A DNA stretch of 29,055 nt from CAYRVF01 sp964427535 (GCA_964427535.1 CAYRVF010000070.1:1-29055); one strand, 5' to 3'. Positions 14,546 to 22,823 are shown, counted from the first letter of the stretch. Numbers and translations are program-made. Notes: a model not told the origin generated them from the sequence alone.

Positions 14546-15886
14546 ATGAATCTCGTCGCGTTTTCGATCCGCACCAAGGGTGTACACAACTTCTCGCGCC
14601 GCCTGGGTACGGTCTTTACGCGTTTCGGCCTCGCCGAGACTCGCCAGCGCCGGGCGTTGTACTCCATCGTGAACGCCGTGCGTCCCTACGGCACAGGACC
14701 TACCTTCTTCATTCCGGCGGTGGTACTTGACCGCCATGCCGCGCTCATCAACACCGTCGCGCGAGACGGCGCGGAGATCGGCATCCACGGCTACGTCCAC
14801 AACGACTATCGCTCGCTGACGCGCGGCTCGCAGCTCGCGCAGACACTCCAGGCGATGGACGTCTTCGCACGCTCGAAGACGGCATTCTCCGGCTTCCGCA
14901 ATCCGTACCTCGGCTGGACGGACGACTCGGTGGAGGTCTTTGAGGAGCTGGGCTTCACCTATGACAGCAACGAGGCGGTTGTCCACGACGTCGTCGATCT
15001 GGAGCGGCTGACGCCGCAGCTTCGCGACGGCTACGCGAAGTCGCTTGAGCTCTTCCAGGCGATTCCATGCGCCGAGTATACGCTGCGTCCGCACACGGAG
15101 GGCGCGTTGCTGCGCATCCCGACGAGTATTCCCGATGATGAGATGCTCTTCGACCGCCTGCGTATCACGGAGGGCGACGCGCTGGGCGCGATCTGGAGCG
15201 ATGTGTTGCGGCGCGTGTACGACCTGGGCGGCATCTATGTCTTGAACCTGCACCCAGAGCGCGGCATCCTCTGCCGCAAGGCGCTCGACATCCTGCTGTC
15301 GAATGCGCGCAGACAGCCGCTGCCCGTCTGGGTGGCCCGGCTGGACGAGGTGGCCGCGTGGTGGCGCGAGCGGTCGAGCTTCCGGATGGACGTCGCACCC
15401 GCTGGTGAGGGACAGTGGCAGGTCACGGCCACGTGCTCCGAGCGGGCAACGGTGCTGGTCCGCAAGGGGGCTGTCGAGGACGCGGAAGCCGAGCCGTGGA
15501 GCGGTCCTGACCAGCGCGTCAGGGAGCACAGCTTCACCTTGCGCGCGCGCCAGCGGCCGTGCATCGGCCTCTCGGTGCGCACCGCGCCGGAGGTGGCCGC
15601 GTTCCTGGCCGAGCAGGGCTATCCGACGGTAACCATCAGCGACGAGGATGCCGATGACGTGGCGCTCTTCCTCGATCTGCCGGACGGCCTGGGCACGACG
15701 CGCACTGAGCAGCGCGAGCTGCGTACCGAGCTGGTCGCGCGCATCGAGCGGCTGGACGCGTCGCTAGTCCGCTTCGGCTGCTGGCCCGACGGCAGCCGCG
15801 CCTCGCTCTCGATCACCGGCGATATCGACTCGGTGACCATTCAAGATTTCTTCCTGCGCGTGCTCGAAGCGCGCCAGTATGCGTGA
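14546..15886 (+). CDS. Polysaccharide deacetylase-like protein with displaced Asp motif
   Basis: A 446-residue protein of the NodB/CE4 superfamily, expected to remove N-acetyl or O-acetyl groups from the glycan. Visible elements: PTFFIPAVVLDRH, the metal His pair in EIGIHGYVHND (His81, His85), SGFRNPYLGW as the third motif, and ALDILLSNARRQPLPVWVARLDEV near 265. The usual first motif (TFDDG) is not at the N-terminus, which reads VAFSIRTKG. A similar Asp motif, SLSITGDIDSVT (Asp426, Asp428), is instead at the extreme C-terminus after an extra domain of about 150 residues. No signal peptide is evident. Start at 14546 (AGAGGAG upstream); an in-frame GTG at 14534 is possible. It follows the acetyltransferase by 49 bases. 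Confidence 0.82.
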   Translation: MNLVAFSIRTKGVHNFSRRLGTVFTRFGLAETRQRRALYSIVNAVRPYGTGPTFFIPAVVLDRHAALINTVARDGAEIGIHGYVHNDYRSLTRGSQLAQTLQAMDVFARSKTAFSGFRNPYLGWTDDSVEVFEELGFTYDSNEAVVHDVVDLERLTPQLRDGYAKSLELFQAIPCAEYTLRPHTEGALLRIPTSIPDDEMLFDRLRITEGDALGAIWSDVLRRVYDLGGIYVLNLHPERGILCRKALDILLSNARRQPLPVWVARLDEVAAWWRERSSFRMDVAPAGEGQWQVTATCSERATVLVRKGAVEDAEAEPWSGPDQRVREHSFTLRARQRPCIGLSVRTAPEVAAFLAEQGYPTVTISDEDADDVALFLDLPDGLGTTRTEQRELRTELVARIERLDASLVRFGCWPDGSRASLSITGDIDSVTIQDFFLRVLEARQYA

Positions 15887-16003
15887 ATGCGTTTTCGCTG
15901 AGCGGTGGAGGCCGCACAGCACAGGTGATGTGTCTATCCCGTGCGACATCAGGCGGGTATGCCGTGTACCAGAGCACGTGGAAGGGAACAGAGGAGGGGG
16001 CCG

Positions 16004-16837
16004 GTGATCTATCCGTATGGCGTGAAGGTGGGCGTCGAGCTGCTGGCGCACGGCAAAGTGGAGAAGGCGTTACGCCATCTCATCATTCCGCTGAGCTACT
16101 GGCGGACGGTGGAGTTTCGCTGTGTGCAGGAGGCGGGCGCGTTCACGCCGACCGATCGCATCCTCGACATTGGCAGCCCGAAGCTGCTCTCGCTCTACCT
16201 GGCGAAGAAGCTCGGCGCGGATGTCTACGCGACCGACATCGAAGACTACTTCGTCGACGAGTACACACGTCTGCGCACGTGGGAGCGCATGTCGCCAAGC
16301 CGTTTTCACGTCGAGGTGGAAGACGGGCGCAAGCTGAGCTACGCCGACAACTCGTTCGACAAAGTGTTCTCGGTCTCGGTGATGGAGCACATCCCCGATA
16401 ACGGTGACGCCGAGTGTGCGCGCGAGATCGGCCGCGTGCTCGCCCCTGGTGGCCGGGCGATGATCACGGTGCCCTTCGCGCCGGTCGCGCGCGACATCTA
16501 CAAGAGCGCGGACAAGTTCTACTGGGCGGGATCCTCCAAGTCGGAGGGCGATGGCCGGGTATTCTTCCAGCGGCGCTACAGCGAGGACGACCTGCACAAT
16601 CGCCTCATCGGCCCATCAGGGCTGAGGCTGCGCAAGCTGCAGTACGTTGGCGAGAAGGTCTATCAGGACTCCGACCGGGAGTTCTGCGAGCACCTGCCCC
16701 AGAGCGCGATGAACGCGCTCGGCCCGATTCAGCCGCTGCTCTCGCGCCTGATTCACACCCAGCCCGTCGATTCGTGGCGCTCGCTGCGCAAGCCGCTGTG
16801 CGCCGTCGTCGTGCTGGAGAAGCCCGCGGAAGCGTAA
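16004..16837 (+). CDS. SAM-dependent methyltransferase, class I (type 11)
   Basis: A 277-residue methyltransferase. A GTG start at 16004 is chosen because GGAGG lies six bases upstream (15993-15997), although an ATG further up is also in frame. The Rossmann core shows motif I as RILDIGSPKLLSLYLAKKLG, then VYATDIEDYF (acidic end of strand 2), VEDGRKLSYADNSFDKVFSV and VMEHIPDNGDAECAREIGRV with LAPGGRAMITVPF. These are typical of the Methyltransf_11 group. Motif I has GSPK where most members have GxGxG, a variant that still keeps the Asp. It ends the plus gene group and would methylate a sugar or another part of the glycan; substrate unknown. A 20-bp hairpin follows. Confidence 0.87.
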   Translation: MIYPYGVKVGVELLAHGKVEKALRHLIIPLSYWRTVEFRCVQEAGAFTPTDRILDIGSPKLLSLYLAKKLGADVYATDIEDYFVDEYTRLRTWERMSPSRFHVEVEDGRKLSYADNSFDKVFSVSVMEHIPDNGDAECAREIGRVLAPGGRAMITVPFAPVARDIYKSADKFYWAGSSKSEGDGRVFFQRRYSEDDLHNRLIGPSGLRLRKLQYVGEKVYQDSDREFCEHLPQSAMNALGPIQPLLSRLIHTQPVDSWRSLRKPLCAVVVLEKPAEA

Positions 16838-16850
16838 TCCGTAAGAGCAC

Positions 16851-16893
16851 CGAAACGTCGCCCCTATCCACTTTGGATGGGGGCGACGTTTCG
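16851..16893. terminator. Bidirectional terminator, 20-bp stem
   Basis: CGAAACGTCGCCCCTATCCA pairs with TGGATGGGGGCGACGTTTCG over 20 positions (one T-G wobble) with a loop of three bases. It lies between the stops of the methyltransferase (plus) and a glycosyltransferase (minus). The plus-side tail is TATTCTGT. Confidence 0.85.
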
Positions 16894-16961
16894 TATTCTG
16901 TCAGCATCGCGAACTGTGGAGCTCGGTGGACGCGGGACTCCGGGGTGCCGGACGTGACGTG

Positions 16962-18224
16962 TTAGTGGCTCGCCTGTGCCGGTTCCGCGACTGGCGCGGC
17001 GCGCTCAGATATGCCCTCAGGTCCTCGATGCTCGCCCCGACTGAGCGACCGCAGCAGCGCCTGGTAGCGCTCGCGCATGGCTTCCCAGCGGTACGGCTCG
17101 TAGTCGCGGGCCGCGTTCTCGATCATGCGCGCGCGCTTCTCTGGATGGTGATAGAGCTCGACGATGGCCTCGGCGAAGCTTTCGGGCGAGGTGGGGTCGC
17201 AGAGCAGAATCGAGTCCGGGCCGAACATCGAGCGAATGGCGGGGGTATCCGAGGCGATCAGCGCGCGGCGCATGAAGGCCAGCTCGTACGCCTTGGTTGG
17301 CAGCACTAGATCGGCGAAGCCATCGCAGCGATACGGAATGATGCCGACATCGCCATGCAGCACGAAATCGACGATGTTCTCGGTCGGGCACGGATCGGTG
17401 AAGACCACGCGGTCGGCGACGCCCAGCTCCGCCGCGAGTCTGTGCAGCTCGGGCAGTGCCTCGCCCCGGCCCATGATGTCGAGCCGCAGGTTCGGCGCTG
17501 AGGGCAACGCCAGCTTCAGCGCGCGGACGGCGGTGGCCAGCCCGTTGCGCTCGGCGAGCGTGCCGTGATACATCACGATGAACGGACGGTCGCCCATCCC
17601 CGCGTCCGCTGGCGCCGGAATTCGTCGCTCCGGCGGGAAGATGCGTGGATCGGCGCTGTTGAGCACGAGGGTGATCTTCCGCTGCGGCACGCCACGCTGC
17701 AGCAGCACCTCCTCGAAGGGCCAGCCGACTGTGATGACCGCATCGGCGAAGGCGGTCGAGATGCGCTCCTGCCACCCGGCCGCGCGTTTGAGCAGCGCCT
17801 TCTTGCGACCGGAGGCCTTGGCGGCCATCAACTCGGGCGTGGTGTCTTGCACGTCGAGGATGAGCTTCGCCCCCGTGAACTTGGGCAGCGCGGCGGCGAA
17901 GATGAGGAAGTCCGGCATGTTGTGCGCCACGATGACATCGTAGCGGCGCTGGCGGTGCAGCCGCGTGATGGTCGCCGCCGCATACGCCGAGAAGCGCAGC
18001 CATTCGAGCAGCGTCGCGGGCAGCGAGCGCCCGAAGCCGCGATCCATGGGCATGCGATAGACGCGCACACCATTGCACACTTCGAATGCCTGCTCCCCCT
18101 CAGGGCGCAGGCAGATGACGTCCATCTCGTAACCGGCGTCCACCGCCGCCTCGGCCATGCGCCGCACGCGGATATCGAATGGATACCAGTCAAATGTGAT
18201 CGCGGCGACGCGAATCGGGGCCAT
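16962..18224 (-). CDS. Glycosyltransferase family 4 (GT-B)
   Basis: A 420-residue GT-B enzyme that transfers a sugar from a nucleotide donor to the growing lipid-linked glycan at the inner face of the membrane. The N-terminal acceptor domain begins AAITFDWYPFDIRVRRMAEA and has AHNMPDFLIF and LILDVQDTTPELM. The donor domain has FIVMYHGTLAERNGL, LRLDIMGRGEALPEL, VVFTDPCPTENIVDFV, and the nucleotide-sugar site GIIPYRCDGFADLVLPTKAYELAF. There Tyr/Lys/Glu occupy the usual EX7E region, with Glu only at the second position. The tail after about 395 is Ala/Pro-rich. The start at 18224 has GGGAGAG upstream. It is last in the minus operon, 15 bases after the GT2 gene. Sugar unknown. Confidence 0.88.
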   Translation of the reverse strand: MAPIRVAAITFDWYPFDIRVRRMAEAAVDAGYEMDVICLRPEGEQAFEVCNGVRVYRMPMDRGFGRSLPATLLEWLRFSAYAAATITRLHRQRRYDVIVAHNMPDFLIFAAALPKFTGAKLILDVQDTTPELMAAKASGRKKALLKRAAGWQERISTAFADAVITVGWPFEEVLLQRGVPQRKITLVLNSADPRIFPPERRIPAPADAGMGDRPFIVMYHGTLAERNGLATAVRALKLALPSAPNLRLDIMGRGEALPELHRLAAELGVADRVVFTDPCPTENIVDFVLHGDVGIIPYRCDGFADLVLPTKAYELAFMRRALIASDTPAIRSMFGPDSILLCDPTSPESFAEAIVELYHHPEKRARMIENAARDYEPYRWEAMRERYQALLRSLSRGEHRGPEGISERAAPVAEPAQASH

Positions 18225-18239
18225 GGGGATTCTCTCTCC

Positions 18240-19466
18240 CTACTTGATCGTGACGCGGCTGGTGCGGACCCATGTGCTCGTGTGCTTCGCGCTGCCACGC
18301 AACACCAGATACACCCACAGCTTGCTCAACATGAAGCGCGGGGCGAAGAGCAGCGCAATGTAGACGGGGCGTGGTGGCCGCAGCAGATACAGCGCGGACC
18401 CGACATACACGAGCAGCCCCACCACAAGCAGCACGGCGAAGATGATCTCCGGCGGCGAAGTCAGCGCGAGCGCGGCTCCCAGCGTGACGACGCACGATGC
18501 TGCCATGAAGGAGAGCGGCGGCGTCACGAGTTCCGCGAACGCATCCAACCGCACGAGGTCGCGGCGACGCAGTCCCTCGCGCAGTAACGTCAGCGCCGTG
18601 CGCCGGGTATAGCCCTTCTGGTCGGGGCCGAGCGATTCCCAGCGGATATCCTGCGTGCGCAGTTGCTTGAAGGAGGTCGGCATCTGCGAGCGCGCCACCG
18701 CCTCGGGCACGTAGCGCACGCGCTCGCCGTTGCTCACCAGACGCAGGTAATACTGGTAGTCTTCGGCGAGGCCGTAGGACTGCCAGGGATACGCGTCGAG
18801 GACCGCGCGGCTCAGGCACATGCCGTTGCCGGTCAGCGTCGACGACCCGCCGATGCCGTTGCGCCCTAGTGTGCGCACGTGATTGACCAGGCTCAGCGCG
18901 ATCCAGCGCAGGCCGGTGGTTGGCGAGTCGCTGATGTTGAGCACGGTGTTGTTGGCCTGGCACGCGCGTGCGCCCTGCTCCAGCTCCCGGGCCAGGCTGC
19001 GCAGGAACGCGGGCTCGACGATGCCATCGGCATCCAGCACGATGTAGGCGTCGAAGATCAGGTGGTCGGCGTTGAGGTGGGCGAGTAGCCACTCGAGCGC
19101 GTAGCCCTTGCCTTTGCGGCTGGCGTCGCTGCGCTCGTAGACATGCGCCCAGCCCGTCGCGCGCACGAGTTCGGCGGTGCCATCTGTGCAGTTGTCGGCC
19201 ACCACGAAGACGGAGTAGAGCGCGCGGGGATAGTCGACCGTGGCCAGACTGCCGAGCAGCGCGCCGAGCACGCCTTCTTCGTTGTGTGCGGGAATCAGCA
19301 CCGCGAATCGGGTCGCAGGCTCCGGCGCGGGTACACGAGCAGCCGCCTGCCTGCGCCGTGTCTGCACGGTCGCGCCACAGACCAGCACGACCAGATAGAC
19401 TATGGGCAGGCTGATGTAAAGCTCAGCCGCCAAGAGCGCCCAGCGTAGCACCTGTAGCACCGGCAT
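18240..19466 (-). CDS. Membrane glycosyltransferase family 2
   Basis: A 408-residue polytopic GT2. It has one N-terminal membrane helix (about 9-32), a GT-A domain with VLIPAHNEE, VADNCTDGT, the metal motif VLDADG, GLAEDYQYYLRL and a QDIRWE motif like the QxxRW of processive synthases, then three C-terminal hydrophobic segments (SFMAASCVVTLGAALAL, IIFAVLLVVGLLVYVGSALYLL, VYIALLFAPRFMLSKLWVYL). This layout is that of hyaluronan/cellulose-synthase-like enzymes, though many members add a single sugar. The start MPVLQ (GGAGG nine bases upstream) lies inside the end of the preceding GT4 gene, overlapping it by 44 bases. This suggests translational coupling. Confidence 0.88.
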   Translation of the reverse strand: MPVLQVLRWALLAAELYISLPIVYLVVLVCGATVQTRRRQAAARVPAPEPATRFAVLIPAHNEEGVLGALLGSLATVDYPRALYSVFVVADNCTDGTAELVRATGWAHVYERSDASRKGKGYALEWLLAHLNADHLIFDAYIVLDADGIVEPAFLRSLARELEQGARACQANNTVLNISDSPTTGLRWIALSLVNHVRTLGRNGIGGSSTLTGNGMCLSRAVLDAYPWQSYGLAEDYQYYLRLVSNGERVRYVPEAVARSQMPTSFKQLRTQDIRWESLGPDQKGYTRRTALTLLREGLRRRDLVRLDAFAELVTPPLSFMAASCVVTLGAALALTSPPEIIFAVLLVVGLLVYVGSALYLLRPPRPVYIALLFAPRFMLSKLWVYLVLRGSAKHTSTWVRTSRVTIK

Positions 19467-20664
19467 AGGTGCTTTCCTCCCCTCCCAGAGCTGTGAGCAG
19501 ATCGAGCAGCCGCTGACCGCACGACTCCCAGCTATAGTGTTCTTCGACGAGCGAGCGCCCGGCGGCAGCGAGCTGCGCCCTACGCTCGGAGTCGCGCAGC
19601 AGCGTAATGACCGACGCCGCGATATCTTCAGGTGTATCTGCAAGCAGCAGGTGCTGGCCGGGGACGATGTCGAGCCCTTCGCAGCCGAGCGTCGTCGAGA
19701 CGACGGGTGTGCCCGCCGCGAGCGCTTCCAGAATCTTGAGCCGGGTGCCACCGCCGATGAGCAGCGGCGCCAGCGCCACTTGCGCGGCCGCCATGTGCGG
19801 CTGGACGGACGGCACACTACCGGTGACGGTCACGCCTGGCAGCTCGCCGAGGCGCAGGACCTCTGGTGTGGGGCTCGCGCCGACGATCTCCCAGGTGGCG
19901 TCAGGAATCTCGGCCCGAACGCGCGGCCAGCACTGCTCCGCGAAGAAGAGCACCGCCTGCACGTTGGGGTAGTACGCCATCGTCCCGGTGAAGATGACCC
20001 GGCCCGGCACCTCGTCCGCGACTGGGGCGGGCGTGAACGCTGCGATATCCACACCGTTCGGGATCTCGGTGACCGCGCAGTCCGGCGCGACCGCGCGCAG
20101 CACCTCCGCCTCGCGAGCGCTGGTCACGACGACGCCCTGGGCGGCACGACAGCGCGCGATCTCCTCTGGCTTCACCAGATGAGACTCCACCCAGTTGAAC
20201 CACTTGCGCACCGGACTCGACTCGCGTTCGTAGGTGCGCCGGAGCACTTCATACTCGATGTTGTGCTGGTCGATGACGAACGGGACGCCCGTCGGCAGCC
20301 GGTAGCCCGCGACGATGGCGCTCTCGTAAAGCACGAGATCGTAGCCCTCGCGCTGGAACATCTCGTCAATCGTGCGTTGCGCCTCGGGTAAGGTATGCGC
20401 GTCGAGCAGGGGAGAGCGCCCGCGAAGGAGCGAGAATACCTGGTTGATCCGCTTCATCCGGGCTGGCCGCAGCGGCACCAGCCGAATCGTGCGCAAGATG
20501 TCGCGAAGCTCGCCAGCGTCACTCGCGGTGGGGTCGGTCGCGTCGACAAGGGAGAGGAGCGAGACGGTATGATGCCGTGCGAGCGCCTTCAGGAAGTAGA
20601 AATTGCGTGTGCCCGCCCCCCATGTCGGCCGTGGCACATGGTGGGTCACCATCAGAATCCGCAT
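19423..20664 (-). CDS. Glycosyltransferase family 4 (GT-B)
   Basis: A 413-residue GT-B enzyme of polysaccharide assembly. It begins MRILMVTHHVPRPTWGAGTR, continues with PFVIDQHNIEYEVLRRTYE and GVVVTSAREAEVLRAVAP, and its donor half has VTEIPNGVDIAAFTP, VIFTGTMAYYPNVQAVLFF, WEIVGASPTPEV and ALAPLLIGGGTRLKILEALA, the nucleotide-sugar loop with Glu. Start ATG at 20664 is preferred (GGAGG ten bases upstream, at 20675-20679); two in-frame GTG codons at 20670 and 20673 lie too close to that site. It follows a 44-residue membrane protein gene by 116 bases and overlaps the GT2 gene. Its last 20 residues are Gly/Ala-rich and partly a consequence of that overlap. Confidence 0.9.
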   Translation of the reverse strand: MRILMVTHHVPRPTWGAGTRNFYFLKALARHHTVSLLSLVDATDPTASDAGELRDILRTIRLVPLRPARMKRINQVFSLLRGRSPLLDAHTLPEAQRTIDEMFQREGYDLVLYESAIVAGYRLPTGVPFVIDQHNIEYEVLRRTYERESSPVRKWFNWVESHLVKPEEIARCRAAQGVVVTSAREAEVLRAVAPDCAVTEIPNGVDIAAFTPAPVADEVPGRVIFTGTMAYYPNVQAVLFFAEQCWPRVRAEIPDATWEIVGASPTPEVLRLGELPGVTVTGSVPSVQPHMAAAQVALAPLLIGGGTRLKILEALAAGTPVVSTTLGCEGLDIVPGQHLLLADTPEDIAASVITLLRDSERRAQLAAAGRSLVEEHYSWESCGQRLLDLLTALGGEESTYAGATGATLGALGG

Positions 20665-20780
20665 CAGCACCACTCCTCCTCACCCACTCACTCAGGATGT
20701 CGCTCCGCGCCGGTACCTCCCTATCGCGCGTGCCGCGAGGTCGTACGGACGCCCGCAGCGAATTGGCCAGCGGCCGAAGC

Positions 20781-20915
20781 TCAGCCGCCCCGGAGCGTCT
20801 GGAGAATCAGACCAACGATCGCTACGATCATGCCCGCGCGCACCAGGCCGTTCACGCGGCGCGAGGCGAGGCCCAGCCCGACGAAGACGAGCATCAGCAG
20901 CAAGACGTACGTCAT
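20781..20915 (-). CDS. Small two-helix membrane protein, 44 residues
   Basis: A short frame between the BY-kinase-like gene and the GT4 gene encodes 44 residues. Helix 1 is about 2-17 (TYVLLLMLVFVGLGLA), followed by a basic turn SRRVNGLVR and helix 2, about 28-41 (AGMIVAIVGLILQTL). GGGAG lies ten bases before the ATG at 20915. The gene begins 16 bases after the upstream stop, so it is well placed as an operon member. The hairpin topology with positive residues in the turn predicts both ends outside and the loop in the cytoplasm. Function unknown; partner of Wzz, the ATPase or a missing flippase/polymerase is only a guess. Confidence 0.65.
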   Translation of the reverse strand: MTYVLLLMLVFVGLGLASRRVNGLVRAGMIVAIVGLILQTLRGG

Positions 20916-20931
20916 GACGGTGGGTCTCCCT

Positions 20932-21762
20932 TTAGAGCACCTTGCTGAGCCAGTGTGGAATCTTCGAGGTGATGTGGTTCAGCAGAATGCCATGCACGGG
21001 CAGCTCGCGGAGTTGGTCGCAGGTCTCGGCGATCATTGGCGATGGCGTGACGCCCGCGCGCACTACAATGACGAGCGCTTCCACCAGACTCGCCGCGAAG
21101 GTCCCATAGGTGCTCGTCAGCACCGGCGGCAGATCGACGACGAGCATCTCGTTGGGCGCGAGCCGCACGTCGAGCAGCCCCCGGTCACGGATGCGCTGGA
21201 GTGTCGAGAGCACGTTGACCTGGCCGTCTCCGGCGGGAATCACGGTGAGGTTGTCGTTCACGGCGTAGCGGATGGCGGTCTTAGGACATTCGCCGCGCGC
21301 CCATTCAGCCAGACCCGGACCCGATGGCACATCGAAGAGCTCGGCCAGCGAGGGGTGCTCCCAGTTGCACTCGACGATCGTCACCGGATCGTCGGTGTTG
21401 GTGCCGAGCAGCGCCGCGGTCGTCGTCGCGAGGAATGACTTGCCCTCGCCGGAGACGACGCTGGTGAACCCGAGACTGCGCAGTGGCGCCTGCTCATTGT
21501 AGAAGATCGATGTTGCGAGTTTTTCGCACTGCTCACGCACCATTCGGATGCTGTCGGCATCGCGCCGTGAGAGCGATTTCTCATGCTTCGCGGGCTTGCC
21601 GGGGTTGCCGGACTTACCGCGCTTGCCGGGTGCCGAACTTGTCTCAGGGGCGGGAAGCGCAGCAAGCGGGCGATATTCGCCGGCTGGCGATGACGTCTGT
21701 TCGGCTTCCGCGTCGGTCTCGATGCGTCCTATCATGTTGTCCATCTTGCTCTGTGGTTGCAT
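20932..21762 (-). CDS. BY-kinase/CpsD-like P-loop ATPase with degenerate Walker A'
   Basis: A 276-residue cytoplasmic partner of the Wzz protein encoded just upstream. In the usual system this protein binds ATP, autophosphorylates on C-terminal tyrosines and controls chain length. Here Walker A is present (VVSGEGKSF, residues 102-110) and Walker B too (MLVVDLPP, Asp210). Walker A', normally hhhDxDxR, reads TIVECNWEH, so both Asp and the Arg are replaced. The C-terminus ends IPHWLSKVL with no tyrosine cluster. A basic, Gly/Pro/Lys-rich stretch (about 43-66) precedes the fold. GGAGGG lies a few bases upstream of Met at 21762. It is probably a P-loop regulator rather than a classical tyrosine kinase. 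Confidence 0.85.
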   Translation of the reverse strand: MQPQSKMDNMIGRIETDAEAEQTSSPAGEYRPLAALPAPETSSAPGKRGKSGNPGKPAKHEKSLSRRDADSIRMVREQCEKLATSIFYNEQAPLRSLGFTSVVSGEGKSFLATTTAALLGTNTDDPVTIVECNWEHPSLAELFDVPSGPGLAEWARGECPKTAIRYAVNDNLTVIPAGDGQVNVLSTLQRIRDRGLLDVRLAPNEMLVVDLPPVLTSTYGTFAASLVEALVIVVRAGVTPSPMIAETCDQLRELPVHGILLNHITSKIPHWLSKVL

Positions 21763-21809
21763 GAATTCCCTCCATTCAGCGCCACGTCGGTAACGCGACG
21801 CCGTCCCCG

Positions 21810-22823
21810 TTAGCTTCCGTGGCGGTTGGCCGGGAGGGAGCTAGCCATCGGTAGAACGACACTCGATTTCGCGACATGCGGCAGTTGCATGACGACCGGG
21901 TAGTGCGTCACGCTTGCCAGGTCGGACGCGGTGTAAATCGCGCGGCTGCGGCGGACGAGCACGGTGATGTACACCGCGCAGACGACCAGCGCAATCCCAA
22001 GGCCAGCGCCGCCGAAAATCAGGAATGTCTTGCTGCGCGATGTCGCTTTCGGCAGGATCGGTGCATCCAGCACCTTGAAGAGGCTGTCGGAGCCGCTGCC
22101 CTGCAGGCTGATCTCCTGGTTGAGGGTCGCGATTTCCGTCTGAATCCCCTGCAAGGTCGTCTGCGCCTGCTGTGACTGTGAGTGCAGCAGCGCGTACTGC
22201 GGATCATTCTGGGCGGTGGTGACAGTAAGCGACGGGTGCTCGGCAAGGTACTGCTGTTCGGCGCTCGCCGCGGCATCGGCCGCCTTTTGGGCTTGCGTGA
22301 GCTGTTGCTGGTACGACTGCACGAGCTGCTGTCCTTCGACGACCGAGAACCCGGCGCTCTGCAAGCCGTAGTTCTTAATCACGGCCTGCACCACGGCCTG
22401 CGCCGTCGCTGGGCTCTTGTTGGTGTAGGCGATCGTGAAGAGGTTGCTGCCTCCTGCTATGACCGTGACGTGCGACGAGATGTCCGCGAAGAGCGCGTCA
22501 TCGCGGTTCTGCGGATTCGCCTGTACGGACGGGCTGAGGGTCGAGGCGAGGTTCGCGTCTTGCGCGACGGCAAGCGCGAACACCCGCGTATGCAGCAGCT
22601 CCGTCAGCGCGTCCGTCTGCGTCGCGGCTGGTGTTGCCTGCAAGTCACTCTGTGAGCCGTTCGCGGTGATGATCTCATAACGGCGCAGCGCCCACAACGT
22701 GGATGTTCCCTGATACGATCGAGGCAGCACGAACGCTATCGCGAGCGCGATACCAGGAATCAGCACGATCACCAGAAGTAACTGTGGAATGTGCCGGAAG
22801 ACAATTTCTAGAGTTCGACGCAT
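21810..22823 (-). CDS. Wzz/chain-length determinant family protein
   Basis: A 337-residue inner-membrane polysaccharide co-polymerase. Membrane helix 1 is about 13-34, the external region runs to about 265 and includes Gln/Ala-rich coiled-coil segments (about 163-195 and 212-240), and helix 2 is about 266-290. Just before helix 2 stands the proline-containing VLDAPILPKAT typical of Wzz. A cytoplasmic tail of about 45 residues follows and would contact the ATPase encoded downstream. Start MRRTLE (22823) is preferred over MGDGG (22838), because GGGGG precedes the former and nothing precedes the latter. It leads the minus operon, with a promoter candidate 33 bases upstream. The family is firm by architecture. 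Confidence 0.88.
   Translation of the reverse strand: MRRTLEIVFRHIPQLLLVIVLIPGIALAIAFVLPRSYQGTSTLWALRRYEIITANGSQSDLQATPAATQTDALTELLHTRVFALAVAQDANLASTLSPSVQANPQNRDDALFADISSHVTVIAGGSNLFTIAYTNKSPATAQAVVQAVIKNYGLQSAGFSVVEGQQLVQSYQQQLTQAQKAADAAASAEQQYLAEHPSLTVTTAQNDPQYALLHSQSQQAQTTLQGIQTEIATLNQEISLQGSGSDSLFKVLDAPILPKATSRSKTFLIFGGAGLGIALVVCAVYITVLVRRSRAIYTASDLASVTHYPVVMQLPHVAKSSVVLPMASSLPANRHGS

Noticed and set aside
14315..15529. 404-codon minus-strand frame
   Set aside because: Lies opposite the deacetylase and acetyltransferase genes, Arg/Ala-rich and without motifs; a shadow.
17565..18587. 340-codon plus-strand frame opposite the glycosyltransferases
   Set aside because: His/Arg/Asp-rich composition typical of antisense frames; spans the boundary of two real minus genes.
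20395..21438. 347-codon plus-strand frame across the ATPase and small membrane protein
   Set aside because: Antisense to genes with clear Walker motifs and membrane helices; composition is shadow-like.
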